NCBI RefSeq assembly: GCF_000764555.1
Contig: NZ_CP009574.1
Span: 1,302,001 to 1,366,000 of the forward strand
Origin: Candidatus Francisella endociliophora
Lineage (GTDB): Bacteria > Pseudomonadota > Gammaproteobacteria > Francisellales > Francisellaceae
Direction of reading: 5' to 3'
DNA length: 64,000 nt
The stretch's first letter is position 1. Every line of letters starts with the position of its first letter. The position numbers and the translations under genes were made by a program. Of the stretch, positions 52,485 through 61,412 are shown one piece after another. A model generated the notes under the pieces. The model ran no database searches. It worked only from the letters and a program-made list of their open reading frames with translations, and had not been told where the DNA came from.

Positions 52485-53150
52485 TTAAAAGAATTTAACT
52501 ATGTTTTCTACGGCTTCTCTTTTTGTTCTATAGTTATTTACATCTGCAGCTGTGTCTTCATAACCAATAGCAATGCCACATAGTAGAGTATAGTCATTAA
52601 ATCCTGTTAACTCTTTTTTGACAATATCAGGATAGTGGCCAAGAGATGCTTGTGGACAAGTAGTTAAACCTAAATCAAGAGCGGCAAGCATGATTGATTG
52701 TATAAGCATGCCACAATCCATATAGCCACTAATACCAGTATCTGGGTGTTTAAAGACAAATATTGCTGTTGGAGAATTAAAAGATACATAGTTCTTTTTC
52801 CATTGACCAATACGTCTTTGTTTGTCTTCTCTATCAATTCCTAATGCTGTGTAAAGGTCATGGCCACATTTGACGGCTCTTTCTTTTAGTTCACCATCTA
52901 GAGGAGCTTCATTATCATAATCGTATTCCATTCTTGGCTTTTCACGATTGTCACAAGCGGCTAAGAGTTTATTCATTAAACTTTTTTTCTTTTGACCGCT
53001 AACGACAGCAACCTTCCAAGGTTGAGTATTTTTACTTGAAGGAGTCCATTTGGCAGCTTCAAACAGCTCTTTTAACACCTCATCAGGAATTTCTTTATCC
53101 AAAAACTCCCTAACACATTTACGAGTTTTGATAGCATCCAATGTTTGCAT
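52485..53150 (-). CDS. Nitroreductase-family flavoprotein
   Basis: FMN-dependent enzyme of 221 residues. The family start is RKCVREFLDKEIPDEVLKEL, with WTPSSKNTQPWKV (FMN phosphate site) and ISGYMDCGMLIQSIMLAALDLGL. The start at 53150 (MQTLDAIKT) has AGGTG six bases upstream; the GTG at 53159 would leave that site in the coding part. It is divergent from fumC. Substrate is not known; similar proteins reduce nitroaromatics or quinones. Confidence 0.87.
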   Translation of the reverse strand: MQTLDAIKTRKCVREFLDKEIPDEVLKELFEAAKWTPSSKNTQPWKVAVVSGQKKKSLMNKLLAACDNREKPRMEYDYDNEAPLDGELKERAVKCGHDLYTALGIDREDKQRRIGQWKKNYVSFNSPTAIFVFKHPDTGISGYMDCGMLIQSIMLAALDLGLTTCPQASLGHYPDIVKKELTGFNDYTLLCGIAIGYEDTAADVNNYRTKREAVENIVKFF

Positions 53151-53269
53151 GAAGTTCACCTTTATAAAGTTAATTTGATTATATAGTTTCGTCGTATTTA
53201 CTCTTCTTACTTTAACATAAAAGTGTTAGATTTAAACCATAGTCGTATTGTCAAAAAAGGGTAAATTTT

Positions 53270-54640
53270 ATGCGAGTAGAGACTGATAGCATGGGGCAAA
53301 TAAGTGTTCCAAATGATAAGTATTGGGGAGCACAAACTCAAAGATCCCTGAAATATTTCTCTATTGGTAATGATAAAATGCCATTAGAAGTTGTTAAGGC
53401 AATGGCAATTGTTAAAAAAGCTTCAGCAATAACCAATTGTAACTTAGGTATTTTATCTCAAGAAAAAAGAGATCTAATAATCAAAGTTGCTGATGAAATA
53501 TTAGTAGGTAAGCTAGATCAGCATTTTCCTTTGCATGTGTGGATGACTGGTAGTGGTACTCAATTAAATATGAATGTAAATGAGGTTATAGCAAATAAAG
53601 CGAGTGAAATATCTGGATATGCTTTAGGTTCAAAGAAACCTCTTCATCCAAATGATGATGTTAACAAATCTCAATCATCTAATGATAGTTTCCCAACAGC
53701 TATGAATATTGCGTCAGCAATAGCTGTAACAGAAAAGTTAATTCCTGCAGCTAAATATATGAAAAAGCATTTATATGATAAAACAGTAGCTTGGCAAGAT
53801 ATAACAAAAATTGGTAGAACGCATATGCAAGATGCTGTTCCTATGAGGTTAGGAGATGAGTTTGGTGGCTATGCTGCAATGCTTGAAAAAAATATCATAC
53901 GTATAGAGTATGCATTGCATGATGTTTACGAGCTTGCTCTTGGTGGTACTGCGATTGGTACAGGCATAAATGCACCCAAAGGTTTTGCTGAGGATGTGGC
54001 AAAGAATATTGCAGAAATTACAGGACTTCCTTTTGTGACAGCTGATAATAAGTATGAGGTGCAAGGCTCTCATGATGCTTTAGTAGCTTTGATGGCTACT
54101 ATTAAGGTTTTAGCAAATTCTTTATTTAAGATTGCCAATGATCTTCGCATTCTTAGTTGCGGTCCAAGAGCTGGCTTATTTGAATTAATATTACCTGAGA
54201 ATGAGCCAGGGTCATCTATTATGCCTGGTAAGGTTAATCCTACTCAATGTGAAGCTATGACTATGGTAGCAGCACAAGTCATGGGGTTTGATGTTGCCGT
54301 GTCAATGGCTGGATCAGGAGGGCTGCTTGAAATGAATGTGTATAAGCCTTTGATGATTTTTAATATTATCCAGTCGGTAAGTATGTTATCTGATAGCATG
54401 AAAAATTTCTCAGATTATTTACTTGCAGGTATGCAGCCAAATAAAAAAAGAATCGATGAGTTTGTGCATAATTCATTAATGCTTGTAACGGCACTAACAC
54501 CGACAATTGGTTATGATAATGCTTCAAAATTAGCACACTATGCTTATGATAAAGACATATCTTTGAAGGAAGCTAATACTAAATTAAAATTTTTACCCTC
54601 AGAAAAGTTTGATGAAATTATACAAAAGCTATTGAAGTAA
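53270..54640 (+). CDS. fumC: Fumarate hydratase class II
   Basis: TCA-cycle enzyme converting fumarate to L-malate, iron-independent. 456 residues with [61 protein letters not shown] and the superfamily signature [17 protein letters not shown]. Length is normal. It is monocistronic; the small-ORF promoter starts almost at its stop codon. Confidence 0.95.
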   Translation: MRVETDSMGQISVPNDKYWGAQTQRSLKYFSIGNDKMPLEVVKAMAIVKKASAITNCNLGILSQEKRDLIIKVADEILVGKLDQHFPLHVWMTGSGTQLNMNVNEVIANKASEISGYALGSKKPLHPNDDVNKSQSSNDSFPTAMNIASAIAVTEKLIPAAKYMKKHLYDKTVAWQDITKIGRTHMQDAVPMRLGDEFGGYAAMLEKNIIRIEYALHDVYELALGGTAIGTGINAPKGFAEDVAKNIAEITGLPFVTADNKYEVQGSHDALVALMATIKVLANSLFKIANDLRILSCGPRAGLFELILPENEPGSSIMPGKVNPTQCEAMTMVAAQVMGFDVAVSMAGSGGLLEMNVYKPLMIFNIIQSVSMLSDSMKNFSDYLLAGMQPNKKRIDEFVHNSLMLVTALTPTIGYDNASKLAHYAYDKDISLKEANTKLKFLPSEKFDEIIQKLLK

Positions 54641-54643
54641 ATA

Positions 54644-54672
54644 TTGACAAAAAAATAACTTCTTTGTATATT
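54644..54672 (+). promoter_or_regulatory. Consensus sigma-70 promoter of the small ORF/DUF1275 unit
   Basis: TTGACA (54644-54649), 17-bp spacer, TATATT (54667-54672); near-perfect. It lies 3 bp after the fumC stop and about 65 bp before the small ORF. Confidence 0.75.
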
Positions 54673-54738
54673 TGATCTTTCCCCTTTTTGAAAAATCTAA
54701 AAAATAAATGGGGTAACTTTATATTTAAAGGAGGTAAA

Positions 54739-54858
54739 ATGGGATTAGCTCAAATACTTACAAAGAAAATTTCTCTAGCTAAGACTTTATCTACGAGAGC
54801 TAAAGGAATGAAAAGTTTGATAAAAGATCAAGTCAAAGAAGATAAAATTAAAAAATGA
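54739..54858 (+). CDS. Small basic 39-residue peptide
   Basis: An uncalled ORF with a perfect Shine-Dalgarno AAGGAGG four bases from the ATG, behind a consensus promoter. The peptide begins MGLAQILTKKISLAK and ends VKEDKIKK: a short amphipathic start and then many Lys residues, no membrane helix. This combination of signals is stronger than at many full genes here. It might be a leader or regulator of the next gene 57 bp away, or an independent small protein. No family is recognised. Confidence 0.65.
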   Translation: MGLAQILTKKISLAKTLSTRAKGMKSLIKDQVKEDKIKK

Positions 54859-54915
54859 TTTTTCTTATAAAGCCTATATAATAATTCTTAAACGCTAAAG
54901 GAGGAGTTAAATAAA

Positions 54916-55608
54916 GTGTTTACGAAAAAAATGGCTTTTACCTATTTTGTTACAGTTATATTGATATTTAACACTGGCTGGATTGATAGCGTAGTTTTGT
55001 ATAATTCTTTTGGTGCCAGTGTGGCGGTAATGTCTGGGAACTTAAGAATTTTAGGCCATAGCATGGCAGGTGCTGATTGGGTGTTTATGTACAAAGTTGC
55101 GATTCTGGTCTTTGGATTCGTTGTGGGAGCTGCTGTGAATGGCGTTCTTATGAAAACGGATGCTTATGTAATCTCAGAAGACCATACTAAAACATTAGTG
55201 CTACAAAGTGCTGTAATGCTTACAGGTACATTATTAATAGATATTTTTAGTAATCACCGTATTATTGATGATTTATTTCTAGCAGTTGCAATGGGTATGC
55301 AAAACAGCTTTACAACTATTTTTTTTGGAGGCTTTGCACGTACTACTCATATGACAGGGACTACTACAGACTTAGGTATTGAGATAGGAAGGGTTCTTCG
55401 TGGTGATAAATCAAATGTTTGGAAGATACCTTTTTTTGCAACTTGTATGACAATGTTTGTGATAGGAAATGCCGCAGGTGTAGTTTGGGTTAATATTTCC
55501 GGACATAACTATACTTTGATGTTGTTCCCTTCAGTTGTTCTACCAATTTTTGTTGGAATTGTTATTTTGTTAACTTACAATATGAAAGTCAAAAACCATA
55601 GAATTTAG
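54916..55608 (+). CDS. DUF1275 (YoaK-like) membrane protein
   Basis: 230 residues, about six helices, of the DUF1275 family. The patterns GWIDSVVLYNSFGASVAVMSGNL near the start and MQNSFTTIFFGGFARTTHMTGTTTDLG in the middle are diagnostic. Start is GTG at 54916 behind AAAGGAGGAG. Function unknown. The 3' end overlaps the convergent transporter by 4 bp. The small ORF upstream probably shares its transcript. Confidence 0.83.
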   Translation: MFTKKMAFTYFVTVILIFNTGWIDSVVLYNSFGASVAVMSGNLRILGHSMAGADWVFMYKVAILVFGFVVGAAVNGVLMKTDAYVISEDHTKTLVLQSAVMLTGTLLIDIFSNHRIIDDLFLAVAMGMQNSFTTIFFGGFARTTHMTGTTTDLGIEIGRVLRGDKSNVWKIPFFATCMTMFVIGNAAGVVWVNISGHNYTLMLFPSVVLPIFVGIVILLTYNMKVKNHRI

Positions 55609-56810
55609 TTCAGCATAGGTAGCAAATTAAAAGAGCTTAAAATTTGTAAAATTATTATAAATATTGCTACGGCTACAATGATCACTGTTAAAACAGAAGT
55701 GCTTAAGAGAGCCTTGTCCTTGCGGTAATTTATAACCCAAAGCATAAGCACTGGTAGTGCAACTTGTAGAACTGCTACAAATATACTTGCATAGCCTAAA
55801 GCTGTCTTGAAGCCATCTGGGTAGACAATCGCATAAATATACGCAGGTAAAAATGTGATGATAAAAGCAAGTATCTTATGTTTGTGTAGGTTTTTTGAGA
55901 TTTTATATGTACTACGGTTAAAGTCGAATAGACCAAGTGCCACACCAAGAAAAGATGTTGCTAAAGCAAAAAAACCAAATAAAAAAGATATTGTTGAAAT
56001 ATATCCTGAGCTACCATGAAAATGACTAATGATTACAGATGTAATTTCTCCAGATTGTTTACCTAATATCCCAGTTGGAGTAGCAACTGGTAAAGAGCCT
56101 AGGGTTGCAAAGATCCATAATAAATATATAACTAAAGGTATTGTGCTACCAACTATTATGGCTTGGCGAAGAGATTTTCTATTTGAACCAACATATGTTC
56201 TAAGTGTTGGTATGATGTGATGAAATCCAAAAGATGTTAAAAGTATAGGAAAAGCAGCCCAAATAAAATTAGAGTTTTTTATTTGATATCCTAGATGGTT
56301 CGTTGATATATGTGGGATAAGTACAACAATTAATAAGAAGAATGCTAGAAGTTTGCCTGTAAGCATTACCTTATTAACATGATCAACTATTCTTGTACTT
56401 ATATATATGAATATACCTAAGATTAATATAAATATCACACCAGTTACTTTCTCTGATAAATCAACTCCTATATTGCCTAAGGTGGTAGATATTAATGAGC
56501 CCCCTCCAACAGTATATGCCGCGACAAGAGAGTATAGAAGTAGTATGTAGCAAACCCAAACGATACCAACACCTATGGGACCTAATGTTTTGCTAGTCAT
56601 CTCTATAAAGTTTGCACCATCTTGCATCTTTAAATTTACTTCAGCTAGTACCAAAGCTGTAAAAGTCATCAAAGCCCAGATACAAATGATGAGTATAGAA
56701 CCTATAAAAAAGCCACAACTGGCAACAGTAGCAGGTATTGCAAGCATACCAGCACCGATACATGTGCCAGATATAATCATTGCGGCGCCAAATTTTCTAG
56801 ATAAAATCAT
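55605..56810 (-). CDS. Aromatic amino acid transporter (HAAAP family, TyrP/Mtr-like)
   Basis: Inner-membrane permease of 401 residues with about 11 helices. The first helix GAAMIISGTCIGAGMLAIP, with the GTxIGAGML motif, and later GFHHIIPTLRTYVGSN match the hydroxy and aromatic amino acid permease family (TyrP, Mtr, TnaB). Which of tyrosine or tryptophan is taken up cannot be read. It is monocistronic and divergent from the broken rsmG gene. Confidence 0.85.
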   Translation of the reverse strand: MILSRKFGAAMIISGTCIGAGMLAIPATVASCGFFIGSILIICIWALMTFTALVLAEVNLKMQDGANFIEMTSKTLGPIGVGIVWVCYILLLYSLVAAYTVGGGSLISTTLGNIGVDLSEKVTGVIFILILGIFIYISTRIVDHVNKVMLTGKLLAFFLLIVVLIPHISTNHLGYQIKNSNFIWAAFPILLTSFGFHHIIPTLRTYVGSNRKSLRQAIIVGSTIPLVIYLLWIFATLGSLPVATPTGILGKQSGEITSVIISHFHGSSGYISTISFLFGFFALATSFLGVALGLFDFNRSTYKISKNLHKHKILAFIITFLPAYIYAIVYPDGFKTALGYASIFVAVLQVALPVLMLWVINYRKDKALLSTSVLTVIIVAVAIFIIILQILSSFNLLPMLN

Positions 56811-56911
56811 ATTATTTTTACGTTAAAGTTAGAAATTACAATCCCAACTATCTGATTAAAAGCTTATAATATAGTTATTATAGCTTATATAAATATTTTT
56901 ATTGCTACAAA

Positions 56912-57509
56912 ATGGATAGTATGAGAGACAAAATCAATCAAGCATTAATAGAACTTGAAATCCAAGTAACTAAGAAGCAGATAGACTTGTGGGTGGATTA
57001 TTTAACGCTTTTAGAAAAATGGAATAAAGTTTACAATATGACGGCTATCAAAAAGATAGATGATATGTTGGTTAAGCATTTATTCGATAGTCTATCAGTA
57101 GCTAAGTATATCAAGGGTAACTCAACGATAGATGTTGGTTCTGGCTATATTATATCCAGAGCATCAGTTTACTCTAGTTGATAGTGTCGGTAAGAAAATT
57201 ATGTTTCTAAAAAATGTCAAAAAAAACCTGAAGCTTAATAATATTAATCCACTAAATACCCGTGTTGAAGGTTTAAGCGGAAACTTTGATAACATTATTT
57301 CAAGAGCATTTAGTTCTGTAGATACTTTTTATGAGCTATGTAAACAGTTCTTGACTGATGATAATCAAATGCTCGCAATGAAAGGCCCTGATTTAGAAGA
57401 GCAAAATTTAGAAAAGTTGCCTTTAAATGTGCAAAAGCATAGTATAAAAGTTCCTTTTCTGAATGCTGAAAGAAATCTTATCATTATGAGAAAAGCAGAT
57501 GATAGATAA
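56912..57509 (+). pseudogene. rsmG: 16S rRNA (guanine-527-N7)-methyltransferase, frameshifted
   Basis: Two adjacent ORFs in different frames together make one RsmG. The first (56912-57181) covers the N-terminal helices up to STIDVGSG and then runs into 11 foreign residues and a stop. The second, from about 57132, continues with [19 protein letters not shown] to the end. Between them the SAM-binding loop GSGxGLPGxx is gone. The bases around the join, GTTCTGG (57138-57144), look like the merged copy of a 7-bp repeat; the missing stretch is about 26 bp (my estimate from the family). If real, G527 methylation is lost, which in other bacteria gives low-level streptomycin resistance. A sequencing or assembly error is possible. 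Confidence 0.8.
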
Positions 57510-58167
57510 AGAGTTCATTAGAAATGCATACGAAGAGGTTGCCCAGAATATTGATAATAAGGCTAGCTTACTCGCAGTTAGTAAGTATCAGTCTATTGAA
57601 AAAATAAAATATCTAGCAAGCTTAGGGCAAAAGGATTTTGGTGAGAACTATTTTCAGGAATTAGAACAAAAAGCTCAAGAATTACCAAATCTAAGTTGGC
57701 ATTTTATTGGATCTTTACAATCTCGTAAGATAAAGCATATTGCTAAATATGTTGATTCAATCCAAAGCGTAGAAAAAATTGAACATCTTGAAAAAATTAA
57801 TAAAGCTACGATTCAACTTGGAAAAGCTATAGATATTTTTTTACAGATAAATATTGATGATGATCATAATAAGTCAGGATTTAAATCAACACAATTGGAT
57901 GAGGTTATAGATTGTATAAATCAAACAAAGAATCTTGAGGGTATAAAAATTGTTGGGTTAATGTGCATTCCTGCAAAAACAAGCACTCCACAAAAAAGCT
58001 TTGAAAAGATGAAGAGTTTTTTTGATGAAGTTAATTCAAAGGTATCAAAAGAATATCAACTAGAAAAACTATCTATGGGAATGAGTTCTGATTATAAATT
58101 GGCTATACGGTATGGTAGTACTACGGTAAGAATTGGTAGTAGCCTATTCGGTCAAAGGCAATCATAG
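57499..58167 (+). CDS. yggS: YggS-family pyridoxal phosphate homeostasis protein
   Basis: PLP-binding protein of 222 residues with an alanine racemase-like barrel but no racemase C-domain. Motifs: LLAVSKYQSIEKI (PLP lysine), DFGENYFQELEQKAQ, HFIGSLQSRKIKHI, QINIDDDHNKSGF, GLMCIPA and the phosphate loop LSMGMSSDYKLAIRYGSTTVRIG. It overlaps the end of the broken rsmG by 11 bp. Confidence 0.93.
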   Translation: MIDKEFIRNAYEEVAQNIDNKASLLAVSKYQSIEKIKYLASLGQKDFGENYFQELEQKAQELPNLSWHFIGSLQSRKIKHIAKYVDSIQSVEKIEHLEKINKATIQLGKAIDIFLQINIDDDHNKSGFKSTQLDEVIDCINQTKNLEGIKIVGLMCIPAKTSTPQKSFEKMKSFFDEVNSKVSKEYQLEKLSMGMSSDYKLAIRYGSTTVRIGSSLFGQRQS

Positions 58168-58169
58168 CT

Positions 58170-59054
58170 TTATAGATTTAGACTTTCTAAAACTACCGCA
58201 ACAAATTCCTTTATTTTGGGTTGGACAAACTTGTTTTTTTGATAGTACATAAAAACATCCTGCTTCTCAAGCAGCTCATCAGATAAGATTTCTACTAATT
58301 TTCCATTTTCTAACTCTTCTTTTACGATATATTCATGAACCTGTATGATGCCTAATCCATCTAAAGCACATTTTTTTAATAAGAAAGCATTGTCAGCACT
58401 GATCTGTGGCTTGCTTATTTTTATATGAGTATTTGCTTTTGTAGAAACAATAGCTCTATCTCTAGATGTGTGAGGTATGTATCTATGGTTGATTAAATCT
58501 TGGAGGTTTTTGGGAGTTCCATAACTTGTTAAGTACTCAGGGCTTGCACATAATATATAGCGAGTATTAGTAATTTTTCTTGCTACTAAGTCATCAGACG
58601 GTGTCCAGTTTACTCCAAAAATTATATCTATTTGTTGCTGATATGATGGCAATCTTTCTTCAATATTTATCTCGATTCTAACTTTCGGAAATTTTTTAGT
58701 ATATTTATCTATTATCGGCAATAAAGTTTGTTCAGCAAAAAATGTTGTAGTATTTATTCTTAAAACACCAGATGGTTCCGCATGAAAAGAATCTGTTAAA
58801 TTTCTGATATTATCTATCTCATTTTGTAAACTTAAACAGTGACTATATAAAAGCTGTCCTTCATGAGTTAATTCAAAAGATCTAGTGGTTCTGTTAATTA
58901 AGTCGACTTTTAGTTCAGCCTCTAGAGATTTAATAGCGTGGCTAATAGCAGACTTTGTTATACCTAGTTCATGAGCAGCTTTTGTGAAGCTATTGTTATT
59001 CACTAGAAAATAAAAAGTTTCTAGTTGGCTAATTGGGATTTTCTTTAATTTCAT
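58170..59054 (-). CDS. LysR-type transcriptional regulator
   Basis: 294 residues. The HTH is typical: LETFYFLVNNNSFTKAAHELGITKSAISHAIKSLEAEL, followed by the LysR substrate domain with FGVNWTPSDDLVARK. I start at the ATG at 59054 (MKLKKIPISQ), removing 27 residues of an upstream extension that lacks family similarity. The gene is divergent from an MFS exporter 97 bp away, the common layout for a LysR regulator and its target. Confidence 0.9.
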   Translation of the reverse strand: MKLKKIPISQLETFYFLVNNNSFTKAAHELGITKSAISHAIKSLEAELKVDLINRTTRSFELTHEGQLLYSHCLSLQNEIDNIRNLTDSFHAEPSGVLRINTTTFFAEQTLLPIIDKYTKKFPKVRIEINIEERLPSYQQQIDIIFGVNWTPSDDLVARKITNTRYILCASPEYLTSYGTPKNLQDLINHRYIPHTSRDRAIVSTKANTHIKISKPQISADNAFLLKKCALDGLGIIQVHEYIVKEELENGKLVEILSDELLEKQDVFMYYQKNKFVQPKIKEFVAVVLESLNL

Positions 59055-59151
59055 TTGTTGAGCTGTATTTAACAATGGTTGATTATATTGAGTATTGTAA
59101 AATATTATACTTTGTTTAATATATCTGCAAAACAATAAATATGGTTTTAAG

Positions 59152-60333
59152 ATGAGAAATTATAAAATTATAATCTTGCTAAGCTATATAAGCATAGCAA
59201 GTGGTTCAGCTGTTATTATTAATCCGGCTTTACCATATATATCTACACAAATGTCATTAAGTTCTGGTCAGGTTGAATGGTTAGTAAGTATATTTCTTAT
59301 TGGTTATGTGTCAGGGCAGGTTATCTATGGTCCGATAGCAAAGAAATATGGTGAGGTCACGACACTGCGTATAGGATTGCTTATAAATCTCGTAGGTATT
59401 GTCATTTGTATATTTGGTGGTTATTTATTATCTATGCCTGTTTTGCTTATTGGGAGATTGATAACTGCTTTGGGGGCCTCTGCTGGTTTGATATGCACAT
59501 TTATCATTTTGAATCATTCTGTAGATCATCATAAAGCAAAAGTAGCACTTTCTTTTGCAGGCATTTCATTTACATTATCTGCAATATCTGCAATTTTTAT
59601 TGGTGGAATGATTAATTACTATAGTCATTGGAATTACTGCTTCTATGTCTTATTAATACAGGGTGTAATAATGCTAGGGTTAAGCTTCTTGTATCAAAAT
59701 AGTGAACAAGAAGAAAAAAGTAGTATTAGCATTAGTTCTATTGTAAAAGGTTATAGAGATGCTTTAAGTAGTGTTAAACTTGTGATATTTTCTCTCACAC
59801 TCGGAACGGTGGCTACTTTTAGTTATTGCTATACAGCAGCTGGGCCTTTTATAACTAAGCAACTTTTTAATTTTACTAGTGCACAGTTTGGTTTGTATAA
59901 TATTATTACAATGGTTGGTATTTTGGCAGGATCGTTTATTTCTGCAAAAGTGGTAAATCTTTTTAATCCCATTAAAATTTTGATAATTTCTTTAGCCACA
60001 TTCTTATTAACTTTTTTCTTGCTTTTATGTATTAGAGAAATTGGGATTTTATCTGCTTTGATGTTTTTTATAGCGGCTGCGTTTATGTATTTCACTCTTG
60101 GGTTTATATATCCAGTAGCATCGCATATCGCATCTAATGCAATAGCAGATAAGGCAAATGCAGCTGGGGCAACGAATTTTATAAATATGGGGTTAGCTGT
60201 GATCGCAGTAAGTATAATGGGATACTTACCTTTTGAGTATTTTCTGAGATTAGTTGTGATGTCTTGTATTTTTCCAATAGTTTGTATAGTTCTAATAATT
60301 ACTTTTAATAAGTTTTCTTATCAAAAAGTGTAG
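59152..60333 (+). CDS. MFS drug/metabolite transporter (Bcr/CflA-like)
   Basis: 393 residues, about 12 helices. The start INPALPYISTQMSLSSGQVEWLVSIFLIGYVSGQVIYGPIAKKYG has motif D1 and the loop motif G-P-I-A-K-K-Y-G, as in Bcr/CflA drug-resistance antiporters. The divergent LysR gene probably controls it. It could export an antibiotic or a metabolite. Confidence 0.83.
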   Translation: MRNYKIIILLSYISIASGSAVIINPALPYISTQMSLSSGQVEWLVSIFLIGYVSGQVIYGPIAKKYGEVTTLRIGLLINLVGIVICIFGGYLLSMPVLLIGRLITALGASAGLICTFIILNHSVDHHKAKVALSFAGISFTLSAISAIFIGGMINYYSHWNYCFYVLLIQGVIMLGLSFLYQNSEQEEKSSISISSIVKGYRDALSSVKLVIFSLTLGTVATFSYCYTAAGPFITKQLFNFTSAQFGLYNIITMVGILAGSFISAKVVNLFNPIKILIISLATFLLTFFLLLCIREIGILSALMFFIAAAFMYFTLGFIYPVASHIASNAIADKANAAGATNFINMGLAVIAVSIMGYLPFEYFLRLVVMSCIFPIVCIVLIITFNKFSYQKV

Positions 60334-60420
60334 GCTTTTTATCAGTAGGTGAATTCTCTAGCCTTAAAGTTTTTAATATAGTAAAATTCTTCTAAGCTAA
60401 AAATATTGTTTGAACTAACT

Positions 60421-61017
60421 ATGACTTCTCTAGATAAGGTTAATGATTATTTCGAAAGTAGTATACAGGCAAAAATTGAAACAGCTAATGTATTACCGCC
60501 AGCTATTGTACAGGCTGGAAAGGCAATGGTCTCATGCTTGGAAAATGGAGGTAAAATATTAGTTTGTGGTAATGGAGGGTCAGGAGCTATTGCACAACAC
60601 TTTTCATCAAAACTATTAAATCAATTTGAGATGGAGAGACCCCCTCTGCCAGCAGTATCTTTAACTGGAGACATGTCAACAATTACCGCTATTGGTAATT
60701 ATTATGGATACTCAGAGATTTTTTCTAAACAAGTGGCAGCTCTAGGAAATGAAGAAGACATTCTATTAGTGATTTCTACAAGTGGAAATTCTGAAAATAT
60801 ATTAAAAGCTGTTGAAGAAGCACATGATCTTGAGATGAAAGTAATAGCTTTAACAGGAGCTGGTGGTGGAAGATTGCAAAACATGTATATCCCAGAGGAT
60901 ATTGAGTTGAGAGTCCCATCAAATAATATAGCAAATATTCAAGAGAATCACTTACTTATAATTCATTGTCTGTGTGATATTATCGATCAAAAGCTATTTG
61001 CAGGTTTAGAAGATTAA
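60421..61017 (+). CDS. DiaA/GmhA-like SIS-domain protein
   Basis: 198 residues with one SIS sugar-isomerase domain: GGKILVCGNGGSGAIAQHFSSKL, LTGDMSTITAIGNYYGYSEIF, VISTSGNSENILKAVE and ALTGAGGGRL. These match both phosphoheptose isomerase and the replication initiator-binding DiaA; DiaA is favoured because bamE follows and no other heptose gene is near. The ATG at 60421 is used; an in-frame TTG five codons earlier is possible. Confidence 0.8.
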   Translation: MTSLDKVNDYFESSIQAKIETANVLPPAIVQAGKAMVSCLENGGKILVCGNGGSGAIAQHFSSKLLNQFEMERPPLPAVSLTGDMSTITAIGNYYGYSEIFSKQVAALGNEEDILLVISTSGNSENILKAVEEAHDLEMKVIALTGAGGGRLQNMYIPEDIELRVPSNNIANIQENHLLIIHCLCDIIDQKLFAGLED

Positions 61018-61019
61018 TA

Positions 61020-61379
61020 ATGAATTGCAAAAAGATAACGAAATATTTAGCTTTAGTTTTTAGTGTTTTTACTTTATCAGCTTGCGGGATTATAACTCCG
61101 TATACAGCACCTGTCCCTCAAGGTAAAGAAATAAAAGATAAAAAACTTTTCGATATAAAACCAAATATGACAAAGAGTGAGGTTGTTTATATATTAGGGT
61201 CTCCAGATATTGTAGATACATTTAATCCTAATCAATATATTTATATCAATACTTATAAAAGACATATGCAAGATAGCATTTTTGATGAATCAAAGCTTGT
61301 TTTGACTTTCAATAACCAAGATAAACTTATAGGTATTTCAGGAAATTATAACCCTCCTACAAAAGAACCAGTCTTTTAA
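61020..61379 (+). CDS. bamE: Outer-membrane assembly lipoprotein BamE
   Basis: 119-residue lipoprotein of the BAM complex. Signal peptide with lipobox LSAC (cysteine about residue 22), then IKPNMTKSEVVYILGSPDIVD, YIYINTYKRHMQ and LVLTFNNQDKLIGISG, matching the SmpA/OmlA fold. It starts 2 bp after the diaA-like stop. Length is normal for the family. Confidence 0.9.
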   Translation: MNCKKITKYLALVFSVFTLSACGIITPYTAPVPQGKEIKDKKLFDIKPNMTKSEVVYILGSPDIVDTFNPNQYIYINTYKRHMQDSIFDESKLVLTFNNQDKLIGISGNYNPPTKEPVF

Positions 61380-61412
61380 ACTTTTTAATAAAAGGCTATG
61401 ATGGAGTAAACG

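Noticed and set aside
60406-60420. TTG start for the DiaA-like protein.
   Set aside because: It adds five residues before MTSLDKV without family support; the ATG at 60421 is taken although neither has a strong ribosome site.
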